Of a stretch of 64,000 nucleotides of DNA, positions 7,635 through 17,069 are shown in pieces. This DNA is from an uncultured Acidimicrobiales bacterium. GTDB taxonomy: Bacteria > Actinomycetota > Acidimicrobiia > Acidimicrobiales > SZUA-35. The notes below the pieces were generated by a model. It was not told where the DNA came from. It worked only from the letters and a program-made list of their open reading frames with translations, and ran no database searches. Location of the stretch: the NCBI GenBank assembly GCA_937922785.1, contig CALAJQ010000025.1, positions 140,301 to 204,300 on the forward strand, in the 5' to 3' direction. Numbering within the stretch: the first letter of the stretch is position 1; the number at the start of each line of letters is the position of its first letter. The translations under genes and the position numbers were made by a program.

Positions 7635-9386
7635 CTACGCCTGGCTGACTCCCAGATCACTGGCGCATGCGTGACATAGAACATACGGGGACCAATCTCG
7701 GATGAACACCAAATAGGCCGCCTTAGTCCCACCGTTGCGGCGAAGGATCTCCTTCATCAACTCTTCGGTCCTAAAGAACCACGGGGAGACGCTAAGACAG
7801 CTGCTAGTGGTTGCGTCCTTGATACACCAGTCGCACGTGAAGCCATCAACTTCCGCCAAATATGCGATGCGGTCTGCGCTACTAAACATTGGATGTGCTT
7901 GTTCGTAATAGGGGTCATAGCGAAAGTCGACGAGTTCAGCAATTTTGGCCTCGGCGAACGCTGTCTCGGCATCGAGCATTACTCGATGCCGCCGACCAGA
8001 CAACATCAGCTTGGTGATTGGAGCGTAGTAGTTAGCTACAGTCATGTTGTTGTCTCGGTCAGGCAACGCCACTGCCGAGTTAGGGCTGTTGTCAGCCCAG
8101 ACAGTTGCCCACCACCATCGGCTGAGTGGGGTTTCGGGACCCTCGGTGTCGTGGTATCCAAATAGCTGCGTCCACGCGCCCATTTCAGGTTCGAAGCTTG
8201 CTCCGTGAGGCGCAACTTGGACGATGAGCGGATCTAAGGCATCGACTGTTGCCGAAAACGACAAGGGATCACAGACGTGCTGCGGGCTCTCTTCTAGAAG
8301 CGTTCGGAGCGCACGTCGGCTTTGGTTGATGCCCGTGAGGAACTTACTTACAACCTCGTCCGCTCCAGCACCGCTCACCGAATCAATTAGTTCCTGTTCT
8401 GCTTCGAGATCCGCATCGAATTCCTCCAAGATTGTTCTGCCCCACAGACTGGTGCACACATCGTTTACCGCGTCCCAAGCGTCCCCAAAATCCCAAGTCC
8501 GCATCTCGGCTTCACGTCCCTGAAAGGCGGCAAGAAGACCCGGTAGGCGGTAAGAGGGTCGCGCCGAGCCGTGCACGACGTCCCCGCCGGTCTCTAAAAC
8601 TTGCTCCTGGCCGTAGTGTCGGCTCATCAGGCTGGCGACTAATAGCGGCCCCAATAATGTGATCCCAGTTACGACAACCTGTTCTTTACCGTCCTGATCC
8701 TCGGTGACGGCCCTCATGCCCGTGATGCCAAGGTCAGCCGTCAAGCGATGCAACCACTCATAGCGCATGTCCGGTCTCCCAAACCTCCGCCTTAGGTCCC
8801 TGTCGGCATCGAGCACATCATTCATCGGGAACACCACGTTAGAAACAGCCTTCTGGGAGAGGAAGGCCAGGGCCTCGAGCTGAGACTCGCCACCGAATCC
8901 AATTGCACCTTGCCCGTATTTAATGGCCATGCGATCTTCGCTGATCCAGCGGCCCATAGAGGCTAGATTGGAACCCAATTTCGCGAGATCGGGGTTCTCT
9001 TTCACTCCCAACTGACGCATCCGTACAGAATCAGCATAGGTGCTCAGAGGAAAGACAAGCTCGCCGGCCTCGGCGCTGATCGGACCAAGGATCGACTGCA
9101 TGTTTATGTAGACACGCCAAAACTGCCGGACGCGAAATGCGCCGTAGTTGGTCAACAGAAGGTCGAGAAAATGTCGCTTCTCGTGCCAGATCGTCTCCGC
9201 CAACTGGACGCCACGAGGCCGCGACTCCGTCGGCAAACCATCGATAGAGGCCATCAGATCTGCCCGGTCGCCATTTATCGCCTGTTCAATGACCGCTGTG
9301 TAGATATGTCCGTTAGGCGACCGTGACAGGGCTGTCGAGTTATACCAGAGAGTCAGCGAGGCAGGGTCGAGCTGCGCAACCTCCAT
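7635..9386 (-). CDS. Large HExxH (zincin-like) protein with C-terminal CxxC pairs; candidate effector
   Basis: 583 residues, no signal peptide. Near the N-terminus is ETIWHEKRHFLDLL, an HExxH zinc motif at residues 68-72, and SQLEALAFLSQ about 100 residues later offers Glu171 as a gluzincin-type third ligand. The last 70 residues carry CDWC and CHAC pairs about 45 residues apart, a probable zinc ribbon. The middle is helical and unlike any family recognised. Seven bases separate it from the upstream EACC1-like gene, so the two form an operon. Peptidase activity is inferred from motifs only. Confidence 0.7.
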   Translation of the reverse strand: MEVAQLDPASLTLWYNSTALSRSPNGHIYTAVIEQAINGDRADLMASIDGLPTESRPRGVQLAETIWHEKRHFLDLLLTNYGAFRVRQFWRVYINMQSILGPISAEAGELVFPLSTYADSVRMRQLGVKENPDLAKLGSNLASMGRWISEDRMAIKYGQGAIGFGGESQLEALAFLSQKAVSNVVFPMNDVLDADRDLRRRFGRPDMRYEWLHRLTADLGITGMRAVTEDQDGKEQVVVTGITLLGPLLVASLMSRHYGQEQVLETGGDVVHGSARPSYRLPGLLAAFQGREAEMRTWDFGDAWDAVNDVCTSLWGRTILEEFDADLEAEQELIDSVSGAGADEVVSKFLTGINQSRRALRTLLEESPQHVCDPLSFSATVDALDPLIVQVAPHGASFEPEMGAWTQLFGYHDTEGPETPLSRWWWATVWADNSPNSAVALPDRDNNMTVANYYAPITKLMLSGRRHRVMLDAETAFAEAKIAELVDFRYDPYYEQAHPMFSSADRIAYLAEVDGFTCDWCIKDATTSSCLSVSPWFFRTEELMKEILRRNGGTKAAYLVFIRDWSPYVLCHACASDLGVSQA

Positions 9387-9393
9387 GATGCCC

Positions 9394-9768
9394 TCAACCG
9401 TCCGCCGAATACAGCCGAAACAGCGCGTCCAGATTCTCGGCGCTGCGAAGCCTCAGCAGCTCAGCGTTCGTCAGCGAATTCCTAACCACGAGTGTCTCCG
9501 TCTCATCTTCTTTGTTACTGGAATCGCCAGATGACTTGAACATTGCCTTCAACTGCTTAGCGAGCGCTGCCATACCTCCGGCGGTGGAGATGAAAACCGC
9601 CACCATTTCCAGCGTCTCACGGATCTCATCGACTCCTAGCGGTGAATCGAGGACGTCGGCGCCACTGCCAGCAGGCCGAGGTTCACCAATCTCTAGACCT
9701 TCATCTTCGAGCTGAGCCAGCTTGGCCAGCATCGATCCTGGACCCTCAAGAACCAAGTCGAGTCCCAT
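9394..9768 (-). CDS. EACC1-like effector-associated protein
   Basis: 124 residues. The layout is a short N-terminal strand, a proline/glycine-rich loop (GEPRPAGSGADVLDSPLG), a hydrophobic Gly-Gly helix (LEMVAVFISTAGGMAALAKQL), an exposed acidic stretch and a beta strand (ETLVVRN). This is the pattern of effector-associated constant component 1 (EACC1), which accompanies peptidase, TIR or other effectors in predicted actinobacterial conflict systems. Assignment is by pattern, not alignment. It is the first gene of a two-gene operon with the HExxH protein. Confidence 0.55.
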   Translation of the reverse strand: MGLDLVLEGPGSMLAKLAQLEDEGLEIGEPRPAGSGADVLDSPLGVDEIRETLEMVAVFISTAGGMAALAKQLKAMFKSSGDSSNKEDETETLVVRNSLTNAELLRLRSAENLDALFRLYSADG

Positions 9769-10404
9769 CCAAGCTCCCTACTATTCGAGTCAGGTGATCT
9801 GACCGCTCTAGCGCCATCCTATGCAATTGGCCATCCAACAATCAAGCAGTAGCTTGCTGCTTCAATTACTTCGCTTACAATTGCGCGTCTTCAAGACGAC
9901 GCTACGCCTGACTTTGAGCAGCCTCTTTCTGACGCCTGTCCAGGTCGTTCACTTACGGTCGAGCTTGCAGAATGACTACTCAGGCGCGAGCGATCAAACC
10001 AGCCGCAGCGTCCGCTTTGCAACGATGATCGTGGCGGTTTGGCCCCACCTGAGGTCTATGCGATCAGACTCGATCCCGTCACCAAAAATATTACGAGACT
10101 GTCTGCCTGACACCTGACCTCAAGACACCCCCTGGTTCCAACAAACCAGCCGTCAACCCACACCCAGCCCACGGCGACGGCCACGCCTCACGCACAAACC
10201 ACGCCAACGCCGCCTCAGGCAAACCCCACCCCAAATCACGCCCGGACCAAACCGATTTACACCAACCAGGCTCCCAAACCGAAGTTGTCATAGGTGCTGG
10301 TTAGTGTGGTTAGTGCCGGTGGTTTGGTCCGCTGGTGGTGCTCGACGCCCACCTTAGTTTGTTGGCTGTCCTCTCTAGATCCTTCTGCTACTCCGAGGAC
10401 CTTC
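9769..10404. other. Intergenic region without a supported gene
   Basis: 636 bases between the EACC1-like gene and the broken HNH gene. The left half is visibly less GC-rich than its surroundings and should hold the promoter of the EACC1-like operon. The right half (about 10118-10290) is C-rich on the plus strand. Open frames exist on both strands, but their translations are low in complexity or poor in protein character, and no RNA gene or repeat was recognised. Confidence 0.5.
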
Positions 10405-11634
10405 ATGCCCACAGCCACCCTGCCGTCCAGACTTCTTGATGCCGACGCTCTCCCCGATCAGTACCTGTCCACTGTCGAACAATTGGCCGCGTTGGGATCC
10501 GAACTCAACACCAACCAATACCGAGCCGTCCATCTCGCAGCCCACTATGACTGCGAACGCGAGTGGTTCACCCAGGGATACAAAAGCGCAGCGTTCGCAA
10601 TCTCAAAACGACTCGACATCCAAACATCAACCGCCCGCGAATGGATCCGAGTTGGCTACTCACTCCAATATCTGCCACTAATCGACACCGCGTTCGAAAC
10701 GAACACGATTTCCTACGCCAAAGCCAGAATCCTCACCCGCTGGGCAGACCCAGACAACGAACAACAACTCCTCTAACTATCCCAAGACTGCTCCGCCAAC
10801 CGACTCACAACCGCCATCGCTAGAGTCCTCGCCGCAAACGATCCCGACGACGACCAACGAGATCTACGCCAGCACCAAGACCGCTCCGTCACCACTTACA
10901 CAGACGGCGATGGCATGACCATCATCCGCATCGCCCTACCCCCGGCCGTAGCCAAACCCGTCATCGCCGCCATCGACAAACTCGTCACCGAAATCGCCCA
11001 AACCCCAGCAACCGAACCAGCGCCTGAACTCGCGGACACTCCCGCGGGCGCGCCTGACCCGTGCAACGGCACCAACCCGGATGACACAACAAGCATCAAC
11101 CCATGCGCGCCCGCGGACGCACCACCGCAAGAAACAGGGCAGCCACTCGCCGCCCGACTAGCCGAAATCGCTAGACGCTGGCACTCCGAACCCGCTGATG
11201 ACTGGGTCTTCCCGACAATGGCTCAACAACGAGCCGACGCGTTCACCCTACTCTTCAACGACCTCAACATCGATCTCACAACCGAAATCATCATTCACGT
11301 CCGAGGCGACGGAAACACCTTCGACGACGGCACCCCCATCACCACATCAGCAATATGCCGCCAACTCGATGGTGCCTATATGCGGCTCATGATCCACGAC
11401 ACACACCGCAAACCCATCGACGCCACAAACCGACGCCGCCACCCAACCACCCGCCAAAAACGAGTCGCCCTCGAAACGCATAACCACCAATGCACCGACT
11501 GCCAAACAACCGACCTACTCGAACTAGACCACAACCCGCCCTACGAACAAACCAAACACACAATCACCAGCCAACTCGAACCCCGATGCGCCCCCTGCCA
11601 CCGAGCGCGCCACCGGACCGAAAAGGAAGCCTGA
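10405..11634 (+). pseudogene. 13E12/DUF222 HNH endonuclease gene broken by a stop codon
   Basis: From the ATG at 10405 the frame encodes a DUF222 start (DQYLSTVEQLAALGSELNTNQYRAVHLA) and is stopped by TAA at 10774-10776. The same frame then continues without interruption to 11634 through the rest of DUF222 and an HNH domain (KRVALETHNHQCTDCQ, ELDHNPPYEQ, CAPCHRARH). A single base change therefore split a roughly 409-residue gene. Members of this family are multicopy and mobile-element-like in actinobacteria. It ends 13 bases before the convergent sulfatase gene, at the right edge of the accessory island. Confidence 0.85.
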
Positions 11635-11647
11635 CCTCGTTGGCCAA

Positions 11648-13177
11648 CTAGCGTTCAGATGTTATGGAAAACCGCGCGTAGTCAGCTGCGCTGACCAGGG
11701 CGTCGGCTAGTTGGTCGGTTAGCTCGTGGCGAAGATCTCTGCCATCGGACTTGTCGAAGAGATTGGTGCGCTCCCCTCGGTCGGCGGACAGATCGTACAG
11801 CTCGCCTTCGCCGGTTGAATAGCGGGTCATGCGGGCGTTGCCGGTTACGAGAGTGCGGGAGTGTTCGGGCACAGCGTTTGACCAAAGCCCGTAATCTGGC
11901 ACGTCTTCTTCGATCAACACATGATCACGGACTTCAGCTTGCGTGCCTTCAAGCAGTGGCACGAGACTGACTCCCTGCACTCCGTCATAGGACTCTGCCC
12001 CGACCAGATCAAGAATGGTCGAACCGATGTCAAGCGATGACGCTAGGGACGAGGTTCGAGCACCCGTTGCGCCAGGACGAGAGATCACCAAAGGCACTCG
12101 GGTTGTTCCCTCAAACGAGAAGCCACCTTTGAGCATGAATCCGTGGTCGCCGAACATGTCGCCGTGGTCAGCGGTGAAGACGATGATGGTCTCGTCAAGC
12201 TGACCGGAAGCCTCAAGCGCTGCCAACATCCGGCCTATCCCCTCGTCAATCATTTCTATCGATCCGTACTGGGCCGCCATTGCATCCTTCAACGCTGCCG
12301 CCCCAATCCGCATCGGACCCCGTGCCCCAGCATCGGCCGACATGTCTCGTAGGAAATCCGGCAGCTGATCAACCGGGTCGTGGAACGATTCAGGCAACTC
12401 CATGTCGGCCGGGTTGTGCCGGTCGAACCAGTCTCCGGGCGGGGTGAACGGATGATGGGGATCGGGGTAGGACGCAAACAAGAACCACGGTGTTTGGTCA
12501 TCACCGGCCGACTCGATGAACTCGACCGACCTTGAGGTTACAAACTCGGTGGAATGGAACTGTTCGTCATAGGCGGGCTTAGACACCTGCCACCAATGCT
12601 CGGAACGAAACAGCGCCGGCGAGTCCGGTCCGCCGCCAGCGGCCGCAGGGTCGAACCCGCGCTCGATCGCCCATGGAAGATGATGGCCGCCAACCGCCGA
12701 TCCGTGGCCAAGGCAGAACTCGGCCTCATCAAACCCGTAGAAGTTTTCCACTGGTCCTGGATCGCCGTTTACATAGCGGGCGAAGCTCTCAAGACCGTCC
12801 CAGTTTGGCCTGTCCGAGTCCCAGCCGACTGGGCTGCCCTCACCGTCAGCAAACATGTGAGCGGCGTGGATCTGAATGTGGGCCTTGCCGATGTGTTGGG
12901 TCCGATATCCGGCAGCAGACAGCCGCCTCACAAACGTGTTTGACCCCCACTCGAGTGACCGGTCATTAAACACAACGCCGTGCGCTGACGGAAGACGGCC
13001 GGTGAGAATACTGGACCGGTTCGGCATACACACCGGGTTAGCCACATAGGCTCGATCAAACACCGTTCCTCGGGCAGCCAACCCGTCGAGGTTGGGAGTC
13101 CGGACGACCTCGTTGCCTCCAAAGCCCACGTGGTCGGCTCGGTGTTGGTCGGTGCAGATGAATAGGACATTGTTCAT
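11648..13177 (-). CDS. Type I sulfatase
   Basis: 509-residue alkaline-phosphatase-superfamily sulfatase. The N-terminus has the metal-binding ICTDQHRADH and the signature C-M-P-N-R at Cys50, the CxPxR residue converted to formylglycine by an FGE; none is encoded here. FTADHGDMFGDHGFMLKGG supplies the second metal/Lys motif. No signal peptide, so a cytoplasmic enzyme. It would hydrolyse an aryl or alkyl sulfate ester. It is the last of thirteen colinear genes, six bases after an MBL hydrolase gene, and resembles the second sulfatase at 32281-33846. Confidence 0.9.
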   Translation of the reverse strand: MNNVLFICTDQHRADHVGFGGNEVVRTPNLDGLAARGTVFDRAYVANPVCMPNRSSILTGRLPSAHGVVFNDRSLEWGSNTFVRRLSAAGYRTQHIGKAHIQIHAAHMFADGEGSPVGWDSDRPNWDGLESFARYVNGDPGPVENFYGFDEAEFCLGHGSAVGGHHLPWAIERGFDPAAAGGGPDSPALFRSEHWWQVSKPAYDEQFHSTEFVTSRSVEFIESAGDDQTPWFLFASYPDPHHPFTPPGDWFDRHNPADMELPESFHDPVDQLPDFLRDMSADAGARGPMRIGAAALKDAMAAQYGSIEMIDEGIGRMLAALEASGQLDETIIVFTADHGDMFGDHGFMLKGGFSFEGTTRVPLVISRPGATGARTSSLASSLDIGSTILDLVGAESYDGVQGVSLVPLLEGTQAEVRDHVLIEEDVPDYGLWSNAVPEHSRTLVTGNARMTRYSTGEGELYDLSADRGERTNLFDKSDGRDLRHELTDQLADALVSAADYARFSITSER

Positions 13178-13183
13178 TAGCTG

Positions 13184-14041
13184 CTACCCCAGGGTGTAGG
13201 AGTCAAGGTCGTCGGCAACGACTAGTTCGCCCGTGTACCCACCGGCACGGACCTCGTCGGCGAACAGTTGCTTATCTTCTGGGCTCTTGGGCCCGGGGAT
13301 TAGGTGGGTGAGGATCAGAGTGGGGACTTGCAGCTCTTGAGCTTGCGCACCAATCAAGGGGGTGTCCGCGTGGTAGTCCATCACAAAATCACGGCCAAGG
13401 TTCTCGCCACGAACAGCTGAGAACCTCATCGCCTCATAAAGAAGAACGTCTGCTCCCTCGGCCAAGCGGGCAACTTCAGCGCAAACCTTTGTGTCACCGG
13501 TGATAGCGATTACGCCTTCGGGCGTTTCGATTCGGTAGCCGACCGCCGGGCTGACTGGTTCGTGCCGAACCTGACCGGCAAGCACCCGGACATCGCCTTC
13601 GGACCAAACCTCGACGACGTCTGTGGGGCCAGGTATCGGGAAGGCAATCAGATTATGACTTGGTTCTGTTGTTCGTCCGCTGTGCTGACGCCGTATGTCG
13701 AGGTCGTGAGTCCACGGGTCGAGCATCCGGTTTACGAAGTCGACACAGGGGCCCTCAGGCACGACGATTGGTAGAGGCTGGCTTTCGTCGCGGCGGTCAA
13801 CGTTCCATCTCGTAAGCACGAGGTCTTGAAGTCCGGTGAGGTGATCACTGTGATGATGCGTCGCAAAGAACGCCGTGAGCTTGGGTGGCCACACCCCCGC
13901 TCCAGACAAGCGTTGGACCGTGCTTCTACCCGCGTCGAACTGGAGTGTGATATCGCCGCGACGTACTAACGCGCCCGGACCAGCTCGGTTTGCGTCGGGC
14001 GTTGGAAACCCTGTTCCAGTAACGATCAGTTCGGTCTTCAT
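13184..14041 (-). CDS. MBL-fold hydrolase (RNase Z-like), copy 3
   Basis: 285 residues. The metallo-beta-lactamase motif THHHSDHLTGLQDL binds two metals; ITGDTKVCAEVA and the late LILTHLIPGP supply further ligands. It is closely similar over its whole length to the proteins at 17959-18837 and 18834-19715, so the operon holds three paralogues. RNase Z-like sequences of this type include ester, lactone and sulfate-ester hydrolases; given the neighbours, a pathway hydrolase is more likely than tRNA processing. Its ATG overlaps the preceding stop as TAATG. Confidence 0.85.
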   Translation of the reverse strand: MKTELIVTGTGFPTPDANRAGPGALVRRGDITLQFDAGRSTVQRLSGAGVWPPKLTAFFATHHHSDHLTGLQDLVLTRWNVDRRDESQPLPIVVPEGPCVDFVNRMLDPWTHDLDIRRQHSGRTTEPSHNLIAFPIPGPTDVVEVWSEGDVRVLAGQVRHEPVSPAVGYRIETPEGVIAITGDTKVCAEVARLAEGADVLLYEAMRFSAVRGENLGRDFVMDYHADTPLIGAQAQELQVPTLILTHLIPGPKSPEDKQLFADEVRAGGYTGELVVADDLDSYTLG

Positions 14042-14910
14042 TAGTTGTCCAACTTCCTCGACTCGTCGATGACAGGGTTAGTGAGCGTACCGACGCCTGG
14101 GACAGACACCGAGATCTCGGCGCCAGGCGTAAGCCCACGGGGTGGGTCCTGGGCGTAACCAACTCCTCCCGGCGTTCCAGTAGCAATTACATCACCGGGT
14201 TCAAGCGTCGTAAACGTCGAGCAGTAGGTCACAATCGCTTCGATGTCGAAGATGAGTTGTGTGGTGGCTGCCGATTGCATCTCCTCACCGTCGAGGGTCG
14301 TCGTGAGGGTGAGGCCGTACGGATCCCCAACTTCGTCAGCGGTGACAATCCACGGGCCCCACGAGCCAGAGCGTTCGAAGTTCTTACCTGGAATGAACTG
14401 TGAGGTATGACGCTGGTAGTCACGCAAAGTGCCGTCCATAAGGCAGCTATAACCGGCGATTACGCCAAGAGCGTCGGACCGCTTCGCATACCGGCTGGCG
14501 CGGCCAATGACAATCGCCAGTTCGCCCTCGTAGTCGAACTTGGTACTTACCGGCGGGCGTTCTATCGGCTGGCCGTGGCCAACAAGAGAGGATGGAAAGC
14601 GAGTAAAGATCATCGGGTGCTCCGGGGCCTCGATGACGCGGTCAGACTCAGCCACGTGGGCGCGGTAGTTGGTTCCTACGCAGAGAATTCGCCGCGGCTG
14701 CAAAATTGGCGGCAGGTATTCGACATCGGCCAAAGCGAAGGCTTTCGCACCATCGGTGGCGCTGGCAATCTCGGCCCTGCCTTCGGCCGTCGTTGCCAGA
14801 CTCATCACCTGCCCTAGGTCCGAGGTGAGTACACGAAGGTCAAGCAGATAGTCCCCATCCACCACCCCGGGAACGACCTCTCTGTTAGCGAGAACGGTTG
14901 CAAGCTTCAT
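14041..14910 (-). CDS. Fumarylacetoacetate hydrolase family protein
   Basis: 289 residues. The FAH fold is clear from RILCVGTNYRAHVAES, the metal-binding FDYEGELAIVIGR and GDVIATGTPGGVGYAQDPP near the C-terminus. Family members include 2-hydroxyhepta-2,4-diene-1,7-dioate isomerases, oxaloacetate decarboxylases and acylpyruvases, all acting on ring-cleavage products or keto acids. It sits two bases after the intradiol dioxygenase gene, which suggests that it processes a downstream product. Exact substrate unknown. Confidence 0.9.
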   Translation of the reverse strand: MKLATVLANREVVPGVVDGDYLLDLRVLTSDLGQVMSLATTAEGRAEIASATDGAKAFALADVEYLPPILQPRRILCVGTNYRAHVAESDRVIEAPEHPMIFTRFPSSLVGHGQPIERPPVSTKFDYEGELAIVIGRASRYAKRSDALGVIAGYSCLMDGTLRDYQRHTSQFIPGKNFERSGSWGPWIVTADEVGDPYGLTLTTTLDGEEMQSAATTQLIFDIEAIVTYCSTFTTLEPGDVIATGTPGGVGYAQDPPRGLTPGAEISVSVPGVGTLTNPVIDESRKLDN

Positions 14911-14912
14911 AA

Positions 14913-15743
14913 CTATCCGGTTCTTTCCGGAGCCAACACGAAGTCAAACTCGCAAGTCCCATCGCTCATGTCGACCACAAGCGAGTCGCGAACACCAAAC
15001 ACCGCATCACCATCGATGTAGTTACTCTCGCTATCAAACAGGTGGGTGATCACACTGCGATACCCCGGCGCCGACACAACGAAATGAAAGTGCGCTGGCC
15101 TCCAGTTGTGACGTCCGTTGTTAAACAGCAATTCACCGCCTGGACCGTCATCGGGGATGGTGTAGTCGACCGGACGAACACCGTGGATTTCAAACCGACC
15201 ATCTGCTGCAGTTGTGTACACGCCGCGCATGTTCATCTCAGACTGAGCTTGATCTTGAACGTCGTAGAAACCGTTCGACGCTGTCTCCCACACATCCAGC
15301 TCGGCTCCTTCAATTGGGTTGCCGTCAAGGTCTAGCACCGACCCAGTTACAACAAGGTTCTGATCGGTGTCCATGACATCAACGATGATGCTCTCCCCCA
15401 TCTCTTTCCGGGGAGCTCCTTCTAAGTGGAAAGGGCCAAAGACCGTTGGTTCGGTGCCACCAGCATCACCGTGATTGAGCATCTCAACCAGCATGGATAC
15501 GCCGAGAGTGTCGGAGAGAAGAACAAACTCCTGACGCTCGTCGGTGCACAGCTGGCCAGCGCGCCTTAGCTCTTCGATGCCGCGGAACCATTCCTCGCGA
15601 GTTAAGCCAACTTCGGTTACAAACTCATGCATGTGGCGCACCAGCGATCGGGTGATCTCCGCCAAACGTTCATTTGGCGAGTCGTCGTAGCTCGCCAAAA
15701 CCTCGGCCAGGTGCTCTTCGGGAGTTACTCGTTTGGTGGTCAT
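14913..15743 (-). CDS. Intradiol ring-cleavage dioxygenase (catechol/hydroxyquinol 1,2-dioxygenase type)
   Basis: 276 residues from the ATG at 15743 (MTTKRVTPEEH); an upstream in-frame ATG at 15764 is less likely. The N-terminal dioxygenase linker domain is followed by the catalytic beta domain. Non-haem Fe(III) ligands are visible as Tyr in NGFYDVQ, Tyr in VDYTIPDDGPGG and the two His of RPAHFHFVVS. The N-terminal domain places it in the catechol/chlorocatechol/hydroxyquinol group rather than protocatechuate 3,4-dioxygenase. It would open a diol ring between the hydroxyls, giving a muconate or maleylacetate-type product. Confidence 0.92.
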   Translation of the reverse strand: MTTKRVTPEEHLAEVLASYDDSPNERLAEITRSLVRHMHEFVTEVGLTREEWFRGIEELRRAGQLCTDERQEFVLLSDTLGVSMLVEMLNHGDAGGTEPTVFGPFHLEGAPRKEMGESIIVDVMDTDQNLVVTGSVLDLDGNPIEGAELDVWETASNGFYDVQDQAQSEMNMRGVYTTAADGRFEIHGVRPVDYTIPDDGPGGELLFNNGRHNWRPAHFHFVVSAPGYRSVITHLFDSESNYIDGDAVFGVRDSLVVDMSDGTCEFDFVLAPERTG

Positions 15744-15764
15744 CGGATTAGTCCTATCTCTCAA

Positions 15765-17069
15765 TCATGCGTCGCCTAGCAGATTCTCTCGTAGGGTTGA
15801 TCCCGCATACCCTCGGCGAACTCGTCCTCGCCGCTGCAGTTCTGGGACAAGGTCATCCACGATGGTGGCATAACAATCTGGCGGATAGTAGGTGGGCGCA
15901 AACTGGAAACCATCGCAGTCGGTGAAGTCCTGGAGGGCCTCAAGCTCATCGGCGATGTCTGTGGCTGTACCTACGAATCGCGAGTCGGCCGCGAGATTCC
16001 GGAAGCGGCTAGCAAACTCGGCAAGTGTCGGGTTGTCGTCTTCAACTGCTTTCTCGAATGGGCCGCGCATGCCGGTGACCTGCGGCAAGATTTCCGACAG
16101 CGGAGTCTCTGGCTCTATATGGCTAAGGTCGATCCCTGCAGGCGGGCGCAGTGCAGCGATGTCGGCTGCATAGCCTGGCCGGGCCAAGATCTGTTCCTGG
16201 ATCGCCGTCGCCTCAGCGGCAGTTGGCGCCACGATCGGTCCATGGGTGAACACGATCTTAAGATCATAGGGATCCCGGCCGTGATCTGATGCCCTCGATC
16301 TAAGATCAGCCACCATGTCTCGGCGTTGCGTGTCGTTGGCAGCAGGAGCAAACACCATCTCAGCGTGTTTGGCTGCAAATGACATGCCAGCATTCGAAGC
16401 TCCAGCCTGGGTCAGGACCGGCTTGCCTTGTGGACCTGGCATCACACTGAGCGGGCCAGCACTCGAATGCCAACGGCCGTCGAAGTCAATCCGATGAACC
16501 TTGTTCGGGTCGGTCATGATTCGTTTCTCGTGGTCCATCACAAGCGCATCGGGCTCAAACGAATCCCAAAGCGCCTGAACCACATCCATATATTCGTGCG
16601 CTCGTTCATACCGTTCGTCGTGAGCGGGCAGCTCGACACCAAGGTTGTCGCCCTCGTGAGGATTGGTGGAGGTGACGATGTTCCAACCGATTCGACCTTC
16701 AGTGACATGGTCAAGCGTCTGCATCGTTCGGGCCAGCGCATAGGGCGCGGTGAACGTGGTTGACATGGTCACGACGAAACCGAGGTTGTTGGTTTTTGCT
16801 GCTAGCCGGGGCACGAGTACGGCCGGGTCGAGAAGAGGGAAGTGCATGCCGTATTTGACCGAGTCCGCATCACCACCGTAACCACCCATGTTGTCGGCAA
16901 AGAACAAGGCGTCAAAGGAACCGCGTTCAAGTGTGCTGCCAATTTCTTCCCAGTAGGCCATCTCCCACCATTGATGACGGATCTTGTCCTCTGGATACAC
17001 CCAGCTCAGGCGGGTTACCGGCGCCGGACAGAACAGGACAAAAGCGTTCAGGTGCATCTGTCTTGTCAT
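15765..17069 (-). CDS. LLM-class flavin monooxygenase of the NtaA/SnaA/DszA type
   Basis: 434 residues from the ATG at 17067-17069. A 74-residue longer frame exists, but the ATG used here overlaps the previous stop (ATGA) and gives a standard N-terminus. RIGWNIVTSTNPHEGDNLG is the hallmark of the bacterial luciferase subfamily that includes nitrilotriacetate, pristinamycin IIA and dibenzothiophene-sulfone monooxygenases. These use FMNH2 from a separate reductase, which is not in the window. Beside ring-cleavage genes it may hydroxylate, dealkylate or desulfonate the aromatic substrate. Confidence 0.9.
   Translation of the reverse strand: MTRQMHLNAFVLFCPAPVTRLSWVYPEDKIRHQWWEMAYWEEIGSTLERGSFDALFFADNMGGYGGDADSVKYGMHFPLLDPAVLVPRLAAKTNNLGFVVTMSTTFTAPYALARTMQTLDHVTEGRIGWNIVTSTNPHEGDNLGVELPAHDERYERAHEYMDVVQALWDSFEPDALVMDHEKRIMTDPNKVHRIDFDGRWHSSAGPLSVMPGPQGKPVLTQAGASNAGMSFAAKHAEMVFAPAANDTQRRDMVADLRSRASDHGRDPYDLKIVFTHGPIVAPTAAEATAIQEQILARPGYAADIAALRPPAGIDLSHIEPETPLSEILPQVTGMRGPFEKAVEDDNPTLAEFASRFRNLAADSRFVGTATDIADELEALQDFTDCDGFQFAPTYYPPDCYATIVDDLVPELQRRGRVRRGYAGSTLRENLLGDA

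Noticed and set aside
9821..10117. 98-codon plus-strand frame in the 9.8-10.4 kb gap
   Set aside because: Leu/Ser-rich translation with no family, no ribosome site and a low-GC setting; more likely promoter DNA.
10091..10291. 66-codon minus-strand frame (Trp/Gly-rich)
   Set aside because: It stems from a C-rich stretch; odd Trp content and no homologous pattern.
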